Assembly (NCBI GenBank): GCA_008694505.1
Contig: VZDJ01007755.1
Span: forward strand, 5,048,936 to 5,112,935
Source: Cyanoderma ruficeps
Lineage: Eukaryota; Chordata; Aves; Passeriformes; Timaliidae
Length of the DNA stretch: 64,000 nt
Direction of reading: 5' to 3'
Shown here: positions 1 to 10,043 of the stretch, piece by piece
How the letters are laid out: each line of letters starts with the position of its first letter
How positions within the stretch are numbered: position 1 is the first letter of the stretch
Notes under the pieces: model-generated
The model's input: only the letters and a program-made list of their open reading frames with translations
The model's database searches: none
Told to the model about the DNA's origin: nothing
Program-made: the position numbers and the translations under genes

Positions 1-607
1 AATATTCTGGTTTTTTCTCAGGAATTACGAGTAAACACAGTAGGCCAAAGAGGCTTGGCTGAATATACAAGGGCTTCTGCTACTACAGCCTGAGCCCACC
101 CTTGAGAAGCATTTTCAACTAACAGAGGAGAAAGCAAACCAAAAAGTGAGTGAGGAAAAGAAGAAAGAAGGAGTTAGTTAATGGAATAAATCCATTTCCT
201 AGGACCTAATGGCAAGAGCACATTTACGCAGCTAAACATGAACTTTGTATCCTCCTGTAACGTCAGCCCCTCAAAAGAACATCAGCAATTTAACAGACTT
301 TACTCTTTGTCTCATTTTTCCTCTTTTTCATGTAAGTGATCCTCAAGTTTTACCATTAATGTGGTAAGAGAGAGCCACATCCCACACAGAAGTAGCTGTT
401 GCCCAAACGCGTATGTGAAGAAAGTGTTTTCATCTCTGTGTGCATTTCTGCTGTGGTTGCTCACTGGAAGATTTGTGCTACAACAGCACAATTTTGAGCT
501 TTAGTTCAGCTTCAGTAAGTGGAATGCTGCAAACCTTCAAAAAACACCACAGGTTTGAAGCTGCCTCTGTGCCTTCCTGACAGTTTCACTATCCCCCAAC
601 ACGTTTG
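1..607. other. Unassigned non-coding DNA
   Basis: AT-rich unique-looking sequence. I see no open frame above about 60 codons, no RNA gene and no repeat I recognise before the CR1 fragment begins. Confidence 0.6.
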
Positions 608-905
608 CAAGAGCATGTAGTGACCGGACAAGAGGGTATAGCTTCAAACTAAAAGACAGAAGATTAAACATCTAACATTTAGATTAAACATTAGGAACAA
701 AATATTTATTGTAAGGGTGGTGAGGCACTGGAACAAGAGGGTCAGAGAAATTGTGAATGCTCTGTGCCTGTAAGTGGTCAAGCTCAGGTTAGACGGGGCT
801 CTGATCAACCTGGTCTAGTGAAAGGTGTCCCTGCCCACTGCTGGGAAGTTGGAACTAAATGAACTTTGAGGTCTTTTCCGACCCAGTCCAGTCTGTGATT
901 CTATT
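608..905 (+). mobile_element. CR1 LINE fragment, 3' end, forward strand
   Basis: This is a 5'-truncated CR1 (chicken repeat 1) non-LTR retrotransposon. The visible CR1 landmarks, in order, are a block resembling 'gtagtgataggacaagggg' near 615, 'gtaagggtggtgaggcactg' near 711-730, 'caacctggtctagtg' near 807, 'ggtgtccctgccca' near 825, 'gttggaactaaatga' near 848 and the terminal 'tgtgattctatta' at 894-905. That order and ending place the 3' terminus on the forward strand. The copy covers only the end of ORF2 and the 3' UTR, has many substitutions and cannot code. CR1 insertion normally truncates the 5' end and leaves no clear target-site duplication, which fits. The 5' boundary is approximate (plus or minus 20 bases). 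Confidence 0.9.
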
Positions 906-1551
906 AACATTCCCACAGCTCACATCATATGCATAGCCAGTATTAATTGCCTCACTATAACAAGACAGGCATTGAAAAAAACACCAAAAATTACAGAAGG
1001 TAGCACTAGAGCCTGCCAGGTGCAGGCACGTGGCTGAGAGGGTGGCCCAGTTTGTGCTGGAGGCTTGCAAACCCCAAGTGTGTGCCACATCATTTTGCCC
1101 AGACTTAGAGCAGAGAGCCAGGAGCACTTGTTAGTCCTCATTGTCATTCAAAATGGGATCGTTTGAGGCAACCATGCTGCGATGCTTTTCTGTCAGGAGG
1201 CTCATCTCTTGTGTGTGCCCTACAGCCCCTGTTACACATGTGACTTACACCTCTGAGCACGGGCTGGGTGTGGGGAGGGACAGCCTTTTGTGTGCCATTT
1301 CCTGCCATCCTGGCCCTACAGCACGAAGTCATGATGCCTGCAGTTGTTTCACACCATCCCCTGGTGGGCTCAGCCTTCCTTCTGTGAAAGAAGTGCATAT
1401 CCTGGAAGAAAAGAAGGATGGACACCCGCTTAACATCAGTGCTTGGCTGCGAGTGCCCCCCTGAACGCTGCCAGCCCCGCTCAGCGAGGTTTGCCTCCTC
1501 CCTGCAGCCAGCACCTCTGTGCTCGCTGAGCCCTTAGCTGGACTTGTCTTT
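906..1551. other. Unassigned, locally GC-richer stretch
   Basis: About 1020-1550 is visibly richer in G and C than the surroundings and carries overlapping open frames on both strands (longest 107 codons, forward, 1141-1464). None has a recognisable domain. The overlap on both strands is typical of chance ORFs in GC-richer DNA. No CpG island is evident, because CG dinucleotides remain sparse. Confidence 0.5.
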
Positions 1552-1688
1552 AGTCTTCCCTATCCCCCGTGCTCTCCTTATACTCTCAGCCGTCTTGTCT
1601 TTCTTTTTTCTTTCCCTGCCTCTCCCCGTTTCTTTTTCCTTTGGGATTTCTCTCTGCCTCTCCCCTTCAGGCTTCCTGTCTCCGCTCC
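1552..1688. repeat. Polypyrimidine (C/T-rich) tract
   Basis: The forward strand here is dominated by C and T for about 135 bases (runs such as 'tctttcttttttctttccc' and 'tctctctgcctctcccctt'), with only isolated purines. Such tracts are common low-complexity sequence in vertebrates and can form triplex (H-DNA) structures when mirror-symmetric. I did not find a clean mirror repeat. The open frames across it are compositional artefacts. Confidence 0.7.
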
Positions 1689-4183
1689 AAGCCGGCACTT
1701 CCGACAGCAGAAATTTCAAGATATGGCATGCTCATGCATTTTGTATTAGCTCTAGGGGCTCTTAGGCCTTCTGACATCACGGGGTTACACAAACTAGCAA
1801 GCACTGTAGTCCAGGAAAGCACCTGGAAGTAAGAGAAAAGAAGGGGGAAATTAAATGCTTAGCAACAGGAATGCCACACTTTTGAAGTATTAACTAGCTG
1901 TTCATTCAATCACAAAGGGTTATTGCATTAAGAACTCACATTAGAATTAAGCAGGAGAGAAAAAAACACTTGCTGGCTAAAGGCTAAGGATAAACCCAGC
2001 ATTTCTTTATCACTGCCTAGGGTAAAGAAAAACCTTAATTACAATACTGGTCTTTGAATAATATTTCAGTCATAACAGCACATTTCTCAGATTCTGCATG
2101 ATAAGTGCATTAATATTTATTCATTTTCTATGACCTTTACGTAATTCGTAATGGTCCTATTTTGCTAGCATTGATGGTTGCTTATGTTTTTTTGCTTCTT
2201 CTGTACAGTGGTCCAAAGCTTCATCACCATATATCACCATCTTTCTTGTCTTTGGAAACCTATTCATGTGAACAGGGTGAAAAAAAAAGTGTTGATTTTA
2301 TTCTCAAGCCTCAAAACTAATATTTAGGAGTAGAGACCTTCTGCTGTGGTAGACCCTGGTGGACCTCAGACTTAGTACAGAGACTTATAAAGTACAGAAG
2401 TTTATTCCTGTGGAAACTGTTGGGACTGGGAACGACTTGCACTAGTTTTCCTTTCAGTCTCAAATATTTGTCATTCATTGGTGTGTAGTTCCCTTCCTCA
2501 ACTTGAATATACATTCAGCATGCCTTACGCAGGAGGACTGCTCTGGAGACTACAGGTGTGAGACTATATCCCTTTGCTTTCACTGCTTGAAAACATGTGC
2601 TTTGCACTTCTAACACCTTAGAAATGCTTTCTACACTCTAAAAACTTCTTAAATACTTGGAATTTGCCTTATTCACCCACTGACATTCAAACTGAAGGGG
2701 GTTTGTTTGGTAAATTTTTTATAACTTAAAATATGGCCAGGTGCACATCCTTTTCCAGTGTTCTTTTCAAAACATTTGTTTTCTGTGAAAAAGTTAATAC
2801 TTCAAATTACATAAAACTGTGTTCACTTCCAGTTATGAAAATAGGCTAGAGAAGACTCAACAGTCTGACACTGGCACCTTGCCAGTGGATTTTGCTGAAC
2901 TCATTTACAAATTGCATTTTGAGCAAAAATACTCTTGTATTAAAAAGTATGAGCTAGATAAGATAACCATCTTCTGAACAGGTTACGGGCAAAGAAAAAT
3001 CTGTAGTTCTTCACCTAATGTCTGAGTGCATATTTACAAAAAAAAGGAGCCCTCTCAATTTCTAGAAGCAAGTGCATTTGAATGAGACTATGTCTCTCCT
3101 TTTTTCGTATGCCAAATACTGAACTCCTAATCATACTGTTCAGTCTTTGGGGATGAAAATGCAATTCTGAGAAGAGTGTAAATGCCCTTTATGCAAAGAA
3201 AAGTCTCTTATCTGCAGTAATTTGGTGAATAGGCTCTGTGATGAAATCTGAAGTGCCGTGCTTCACCCACAGAAACTCTGCCTCCCACCTTTAGATTTTT
3301 GGATCAGTAATTTTCAGAACTGGAGAGATAGCTAGGCAGAGAAATGCCAGGGTGGGACATTTGCTTGTATATCAGTGGATCACAGTCTCTTTTTCAACCA
3401 AACAATTTAGAAAAAACAAAAGACACTATCTTTCTGGATGGTTGTATTTCTTTCATAAGGAACATCAGTAGATAAGGGTGTATTTCTGTTCTCAGCTATG
3501 GACCATTTTATCATGCAAAGGCATCAAAATACTGTCTAGTCATGCATTTGTCCCACTGGAAAAAAAAAGATTTTCAGTAGCTGAGAGAGAAAAATGCAAC
3601 AGCCTTAGTATTTAAAAATCTTCTATGGACAACACAAGGCATGTTAAAAAAAAAAATTCCTGGCTTTGGGTTTTCTGTAAATACAAAATATATAAATCCT
3701 AAAATCCAAATTAATTTCACCCACATTCACAAACCACGAAGAAGCCAGACTAGTCGTGAAGATTTCAATGAGGTGTTTTCAAAGAGGCAAGAAGAAATGC
3801 CTTTTGCTTAAAGGAGGCAGTAGTGTAAAGAGTACTTTGTATGTGTCCTTGGATTTATTATCTGATTTTCAGCTATTATTAATATTCACAGGAGCTGGAG
3901 AATTTTCTTTAGAAACTTGAGTGGTCACTATTCCCATATCATAGGCACTTATATCGATCAAACCCATTTCCAAGACAGCAGTCCCAAACCCCTCCCAGAG
4001 CTTGGAGCCCAGATGCCTCAGAGCACTGAAATGATGGATCTCTTCCTGGGAAGAAACTACCGGAGCATAAACAGCGTGAATGCCTCCCTAGCAGTGTACC
4101 AGTCGCTGATGCTGTATCTGGAAATGGATTCAATATATTTGATTGTTTCAGAGCATCTCATTTCAAAGACAAACACAAGATTG
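1689..4183. other. Unassigned non-coding DNA
   Basis: About 2.5 kb of AT-rich sequence without a recognisable gene, RNA or transposon. It contains short A-runs (near 2279, 3559 and 3644) and only chance-length frames (up to 104 codons at 3917-4231, ending past the C-tract). Confidence 0.55.
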
Positions 4184-4203
4184 CCCCCCCCCCCCAACCC
4201 CCC
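4184..4203. repeat. C12-AA-C6 homopolymer tract
   Basis: Twelve consecutive C (4184-4195), two A, then six C (4198-4203). On the reverse strand this is G6-TT-G12, which has enough guanines for an intramolecular quadruplex. Homopolymers of this length are length-polymorphic and prone to sequencing error. Confidence 0.95.
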
Positions 4204-6599
4204 AGTATGTGAGAAACAATATTCTGGCTGACACAACTAAACATGTTACACCTCTCAAGGGTACAAATATCGCAGTATTTGTCTCACTAGGAATAGTCAT
4301 TCCCTGCATCCCAGGTAGGAGTACTCTGATGAGAACCTGTCTTGGTGACCAGCCAAGTATGATGCTATAGCATTTGAGACTGAGAGCAGACATGCTTCAC
4401 ATGTAGTTCAGCATGCAGCACAACCTTCCTTTTAATCATGCAGAAATCTAAATTCACAGCCACTCTGAACATTAAAGGGAGGTGAAAATCCATCATTAAC
4501 CCATGCACTGGCTTTCTCCTGGCTATACTGATGAAGGATAAACACGGCAACCTTGTCTAATATTTTATTTTAATTAGAGTAAAAGTAAACTGCAATAAGC
4601 ACACAATACAGGGAATTAACAGAAAATTAAACAAGTTCTATGTGTAAACCTGTAAAAACACTCTGAGGCAATTTGAATTCTTCATCAGGCTGGGGACTGT
4701 ACACATATTTCCTTCTTGATTTATTTTATTGAGTGCTCATGTTTCATTCCTGAGAAGGCCTGCTTGTATTGATTCGATCTCATGTTCAGTGAAGTGTGTG
4801 TGTGCAAATGTCTAATGGGAGCAAAGACCTGAAAGATAAAATGGTCTTTTTTTGGCCAGACCACACACCCTTGGAGATTTGCCTGGCCCAAAGAGGATGT
4901 TATTGCACAAACGGCACAACCTCTTTTTGAAGCCTAGAGGGGAACTCATGAAACAACATTTGTGCACTGCAGCTGAGAAAAGCTCTAATTTGTACTGCTT
5001 ATCTCTGATCCATGCACAACAGATCTGAGAGGAGGATTTTGCCCTTAATTTGTTCCCTGGTGTCTACACATTTTGAGTGTGTTAGATCAATGAACGATGC
5101 TACATTCCATATGTGCCACAACACGTAGACCAAGCTAGGTACACTGAAGATGAAGAGGCAGCTTCAACTTTGAACGTCCTGTTTGTAAAACAACTTTAAA
5201 CGTTAGGCAGATGAGTTTGCAAAATGAATTAATTAGCAATAAAGACCAAAGGCACACTCTGTGTGAATAAACAACATAGATTTAGATCTTAGTTAAAACT
5301 TGGTGAATGTCAGCTAATAAGGAAGTCTGTAGAGTCTGTCAGCCTTTGCAAATCCTGCTTTTCTGAAAGGAAAAGTATTACTGCTCACAGGAGAAAATGC
5401 CTATATAAGGTTTGAATCTGTGTGGTGGAATGAGACCTGCAGCTCAAAGATTCAGTGTCTTTAGCTTTCTGTTAGAAAGATCTTTTTATAGCTGTTTTTT
5501 ATTTAGCTAGGGTTTTCTCTTGGGAGGGCAGGAGGGTGTTAGCTCAAGAATTCACTTGATAGATTTCAGATCAGCAGCTAATCTGTCACTTCAAGAGGTG
5601 ACAATGACAGGAGGGAAAGACTTCCTAATTTATTCATAAAATACTTTATCTGTCGATTCCATTTATTTAGTTCATTCTTCATAGGTAAAAGTATTGAAAA
5701 AAGGAAATTAATCCTGACCTTGGAGGTGAGAAGCAGAATGCTGATTACTCCAGCTCTGGGGGCACGAGTAGGCCAGGACTTTTCTCACCCAAGAGTGTAA
5801 GAAACATGATAGACTGATATTATCTCATGCATTTTACCCCTTGAATGCTTGTTGATACCACAATACCACAGAGGCTTTACTGACTTATTAACAACACTTA
5901 CTCGAAGCTCATATTCAGTATAGCAAGTCGCAGCCTTGTTTGCTATTTTGGCATAGCACAAAAATGGCTGTGGTACATTTTGCCTGCCATTGTGCACTTG
6001 CTGCCATTGAAAAGATTACATCATGTCAGAAAGGCCAGAATTTTCTGAAGGAATTCTTTATAAAGTGTAAGAATTCATATATATTTTTCAGTGAGCTGCA
6101 GCTTATTCTTGAGTTCATCAGAGTCTGGAAAGAATTATTGTATGATTTGTTGAGCAAAGAGTCTGAGCAGCAAGAATTAATTGGCCAAGCCCCAGTATAA
6201 TTTTCTTTTTTGGTAAGTGTTGAAAAAGCACTTAGAATTGAATTTGGCTAGGACTCTGATGTCTTTAAATCTTAGGTGATGCAGCATACTATTCATGGAG
6301 GTCACTATGATACTGTGCAATCACATTTCGATTTCACAATGGTAATATGGAAGAGGTTTTGGTTGCTAAAAGTTAATTCTTCATAACAGAATTGAGTCCA
6401 CTTATTTAGGCACTTTGATTTGCTAGAACTTTTCTTTTAATTGGCTTTTTCACCACCCACCTCAGATGCAATCCATACTAGACATTACAGGAACATTAAG
6501 TGTTCAAAATGAGGTATGAAGATTCAAGAACTGTCTTTCAGCTAATGGAGTGAGTTTGATCAGGAGCTGAACACCTTATTTACTGATCTAAACTATCTT
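4204..6599. other. Unassigned non-coding DNA, possible conserved element near 4.8-5.3 kb
   Basis: No gene or repeat is recognised. A (TG)n stub lies at about 4796-4805. The stretch 4800-5300 has a mixed-complexity texture with homeodomain-like 'aattaattagcaataaa' (5226-5242), which is suggestive but not evidence of a regulatory element by itself. Confidence 0.5.
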
Positions 6600-6773
6600 C
6601 TGAGGTGGTATTTGGTCCATCACTGGAAAAATTCAAGATCAGGTTGGATGGGTCTCTGAGCTACCTGCTCATTATCAATATCTCCTCCACTACCTAATCC
6701 CTGCTTATTGCAGGAGGAAGCGGAGGAGATATTCCTTAAAAGTCCCTTCTGAATGAAACTGTGTGATGCTATG
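6600..6773 (+). mobile_element. CR1 LINE 3'-end fragment, internally rearranged
   Basis: Forward-strand CR1 tail. 'ccatcactggaaaaattcaa' (6618-6637), 'tcaggttggatgggtctctgagc' (6639-6661), 'ccctgcttattgcagg' (6699-6714), 'ccttaaaagtccctt' (6734-6748) and the terminal 'gtgatgctatg' (6763-6773) match the usual order of the CR1 3' UTR. Between the 'gagc.acctg.tc' block and 'ccctgc', the expected short 'tagtggaaggtgt'-like segment is replaced by a longer segment (about 6671-6698). Part of that segment is the exact reverse complement of 6722-6733. The copy is old and non-coding. Confidence 0.75.
6677..6733. repeat. Perfect 12-bp inverted repeat within the CR1 tail
   Basis: Arms 6677-6688 ('aatatctcctcc') and 6722-6733 ('ggaggagatatt') are exact reverse complements, separated by 33 bases. 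The left arm lies where the CR1 3' UTR should carry a different, forward-oriented sequence, so the arm probably arose by local template switching or micro-inversion rather than being part of the original element. Confidence 0.85.
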
Positions 6774-8061
6774 AGTCTCTGCTTCACTTAATATGGTCTT
6801 TAGAGACATTCCCAGCCTTTCTTTGCCAGATTTCAATCTTCAAAATTCAGTTAGTTTGCAGTGATGGAGCATATATAGTTTGGACCATATGTAGTTTTTT
6901 TACAGCTACTCCAAAACTTATTAAAGAGGAAATCTTCAGAAAAGGATCTCTAAAGAGACCATAAAGTATGCTTTTCAAAGGCATGTAATTTTTCCAAGTC
7001 TGAGTTTGTTTTTCTGGGGCTTTTTAGGAGATCTGTAGAAAGTGCATCTTGACATGACAGTGCTTTCTTGTCAGGTGTCACTTTACATCAAAGCATAGAT
7101 ATGTTAATATTTCTCAAAATATGGGAAAAAATACATAACAATATCCCTTTCCTTAATTACAGTTTTGGAATGGCAAATAGATCTTTAACTAACATATTTA
7201 AAAAAACAAAAGAGGACAGCAGCTAGAGGCATCTATTTCTTGTGGAAAATGTAGGGTTTTTTTTAAAAAACAGCAAAAAAATCATTGCACCAGTAAACAG
7301 AGAGCTACTGTGAAAGCAAAGCATGTCACCATGTGAATTTCAAACAAATTCTTCAATTGTTGAGATTTTGTGTATAAAACATCTCTCTTGAGACATACAG
7401 GAATGTAAAGCAACAGTATTTTATATAGCTGGTACTGCTCAGCAGCATTGGGGACCAAGAGTTTTCTGCAAAAGCTTTACATTTTTGTTGTCTGGCTTTC
7501 AGTTTTCCTCTTTCAGAAGAGCAGGACAGAGAGAACAGTGCACAAGTTAAGAGTCATCCTAGTACCTACCTGGAATGCAGCTGAAGGGCACAGCAGGACT
7601 TTTGAGCTGAGGGCTGTTCCCTGATCACACAGTTTAGTCTGGAAAAGAAAGTCTAACGTATTTGCCTTCATAATTATTTGGTGTGAACCTGAAATATCTG
7701 AAATTGGTAGATAGTCTCCAGCTCAAATATTTGTCAGGCCCAGGACTCCATATCATATAAAACACATGGGAGCAAATGCACTCAATACTGCCAATATGAT
7801 TTATGTTCAGCAAGTTCAGTACACACTGACAACCAAGATAATGCAGGAAGATGATATTTATATCAAGGTTTTAAAAAAAAAAAACAGTTTTACAGACGAT
7901 ACAAAGAAACGTGTATTTAAATGTAAGTCATGACTTAGTTATTGATTTATCTACTCTGTTATGCATGAATATGTCATGAGGAGATGTCAGACCAAAACAT
8001 CAGTGAAAGTTATATTCTTTGAACTAAGCTAATGGTCACAGTGACTGTGAATATATAATGA
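6774..8061. other. Unassigned non-coding DNA
   Basis: AT-rich sequence without a recognisable feature. Short A and T runs occur at 7199-7206, 7257-7270 and 7872-7885. Confidence 0.55.
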
Positions 8062-8116
8062 GTGTGTGTGTGTATATATNNNNNNNNNNNNNNATATATA
8101 TATATATATATATATA
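8062..8116. repeat. Compound (TG)n/(TA)n microsatellite with assembly gap
   Basis: 'gtgtgtgtgtgt' runs into alternating TA, interrupted by 14 N (8080-8093), and continues as TA to 8116. The true length is unknown. The N-run is an unresolved assembly gap inside the repeat, typical of slippage-prone dinucleotides. Confidence 0.95.
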
Positions 8117-8778
8117 AACACTGACATGCCCATGCATGATCAGAGATGTAAACATGTAAATATATTATCAATATAGGTACATGTATTTACAAATGCATAC
8201 ATGGAAGGCTAATGAAAGAGAAGCAAAGCAACTGAAATTGGTTCTACATCTCCATTCACAGGTCTCCATGTGTCAGACATGGCCACCAGCACTGGCCTCA
8301 TTGCAAAAGCTACTCCACGAGTGGTCAAAGCTCCAAGTGTCTTTGTGTCACTGGAAACCAGAATTTTGGAGGCACTTGCTGAGGCATGCAGAAAACTAGT
8401 TTCCATTAATCTGTGAGGCATTTGAGCAGGTAATGACCATTAATGATAATACAAATTATGCATGTAGGACCCTGTGGGACTCCGTGGGGAGCTGTACCAT
8501 AAAGGAGATGTATTTGCAGGTGTAAGGATCACATCTTCATTTAATTAAGTAATTAGATTAACACAATGGAGCATCATAACTCTTCTGCCTGGGAAAATTA
8601 TTGTTAGCATTCTAAAAATGGGGCAAAACTCAGCAAATATCTGGAGACAGAAGGGAGAAATACTAGGGATAGATTTTTGCAGTGGCAAAGTCAGATTTAA
8701 GTTATTTTTTGGCCTGGGTTGTAGTATAGAATATGCAAAAGTATTCTATCACCATCTTCATGAACTGTTGAATCCAAT
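8117..8778. other. Unassigned non-coding DNA
   Basis: Spacer between the microsatellite and the first LTR-like element. It holds only short open frames on both strands (72 and 70 codons overlapping at 8181-8421), which look like chance. Confidence 0.5.
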
Positions 8779-8853
8779 TGTTGGAGCAGTGTTTCCCAGA
8801 CCCCCTCCCCCTGGACTATCTTCTGTTAATGGCCCATCAGGTGCCTTGCTGTA

Positions 8854-8860
8854 TGACTCA
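8854..8860 (+). promoter_or_regulatory. AP-1-type site (TGACTCA) in the LTR U3
   Basis: Exact match to the consensus AP-1/TRE heptamer inside the first copy of the U3 direct repeat. The second copy has a degraded version ('catcactca', about 8916-8924). AP-1 sites are common in retroviral U3 enhancers. Function here is not shown. Confidence 0.4.
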
Positions 8861-8980
8861 TAGATAACTGCCTCTGGAGTGATCTCTCGCTAATGGGCCA
8901 TCAAAGACTCTTCTGCATCACTCACCATCCCACTGTGAGATGCTCCGCCCAGGGGGAGGAACCAGGCATTCTCACCTGGA

Positions 8981-8986
8981 TATAAT
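8981..8986 (+). promoter_or_regulatory. TATA-like box of the 8.8-9.2 kb LTR
   Basis: 'tataat' preceded by 'cacctgga', about 195 bases upstream of the ATTAAA signal. The order TATA then poly(A) signal is what an LTR U3-R arrangement requires. Confidence 0.4.
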
Positions 8987-9179
8987 CTGGGATTTGGGCA
9001 GCCCTTACCCACTGGATTCCCAAGGGACAGGAGCTACCAGACCTTTCTACAGGATCACTGCTTCAGGAAGACCACCTCATTTGGACTGCTTCCATCACCT
9101 GGATCAGGTTGTATTCTGACTCTGTCAGTGGTCTTTTGTATTATTTGTTTTATTTTTATTCTACCTTTTTTTTCTTATT

Positions 9180-9185
9180 ATTAAA
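9180..9185 (+). terminator. Poly(A) signal (ATTAAA) of the LTR
   Basis: ATTAAA in a T/A-rich context about 50 bases before the LTR 3' end, the position expected near the R/U5 boundary. Confidence 0.45.
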
Positions 9186-9457
9186 TTATATTTTCTGACT
9201 TGGAGCCTCTCACTTGGTTTGTTTTCAAACCGCTACATTTTTTCACAGATTTTTCTCTTCTGGCTTCTTCAAAACCAGTGGTTGAGAGTTCTGGCTATAC
9301 CCCCTTTCTTCTACATCTCTTTGCAGAGCATATTACAGTAGAGAGCTCCTCCATCTGAGCAATTTGCAACTTCCCTTACATGTGGGACACCAGGAAGAGC
9401 TGTACAAGGAGTTGTGATTTATCTATTTTTAAGCTCTTCAGCAGGACCACTTTGCAT

Positions 9458-10043
9458 TGTATCTGGCTGAGATGGAGTTCATTTTCCTCCAGAAGCCTTC
9501 ACAGTGCTGTTCTCTGCATTGGTAGCTGCAAAGGTGCTGATAACACATCAGTGTTTTGGCCACTGCTGAGCAGCTGGCACGGCATCAATGCTGTTTGCTC
9601 AGCCTTCTGCACCCTAGCAGCAGGTTGGGGTTGGATAAGACCCTGGGCGGGGACACAACTAGGTCAGCTGAGCCAAATTACCCAAAGGGATAGTCCATGC
9701 TACGTGACATCAACTCAAACATAACAACTAAAGGGAAAGGAGGAGAAAAGGGGGGCATTTGTTATTTACAATGTTTGCCTTCTGGGGGAACTGCCAGGTG
9801 TGCTGAAGCCCTGCCTTGGGAAGTGGCCAGACATCACTTGCTGATGGAAAGCAGAGAATAAAATTATTAGTTTTTCTCTTTACTTGTGTGTGTTCCAACT
9901 TTGGCTTTGGCTTTACTAAACTGCCCTATCTCACCTTACAAATCATTTTTCATCTTATTTTCTCTCCGCTGTTCAACTGGGAAGGGGGAGAGATAGAGTG
10001 GCTTGGTGGCTACTTGTTGTCTAGCTGTGGTCAGCCCACCACA
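9458..10043 (+). mobile_element. Second, older solo LTR of an avian endogenous retrovirus
   Basis: The sequence follows a widespread bird LTR in order: 'ggctgagatggagttcatttt' near 9464, 'gctgataacacatcagtgtttt' near 9536-9557, 'ggggacacaactaggtcagctgagccaaatt' near 9649-9678, 'cccaaagggatagtccatgc' near 9680-9699, 'gtgacatca' (9703-9711), 'gccctgccttgggaagtggc' near 9808, 'tttactaaactgccctatctca' (9911-9932) and a 3' block 'gggagagatagagtggcttggtggctact' near 9986. It ends ...CACCACA at 10043. The TATA box and poly(A) signal expected in this family are degraded, so the copy is old and probably inactive. The open frames of 114 and 78 codons that overlap it are not genes. No clear target-site duplication or internal retroviral region was found. 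The exact 5' base is uncertain. Confidence 0.8.

Larger units (their letters stand above)
8779..9237 (+). mobile_element. Solo-LTR-like element of an avian endogenous retrovirus
   Basis: The block has LTR architecture on the forward strand. It begins TGTTGG (8779) and ends ...CGCTACA (9231-9237). A TATA-like 'tataat' lies at 8981-8986, and an ATTAAA poly(A) signal at 9180-9185 sits in a T-rich run followed by a short U5 ('ttggagcctctcacttgg'). The upstream U3-like part carries an imperfect direct repeat with a 64-base offset (about 8826 and 8890). It is much less AT-rich than the flanks. No internal gag/pol/env sequence follows, so this is a solo LTR or fragment. I did not find a clean target-site duplication, so the 5' end is uncertain. 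The family assignment rests on my memory of passerine LTRs and should be confirmed by a repeat library. Confidence 0.65.
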
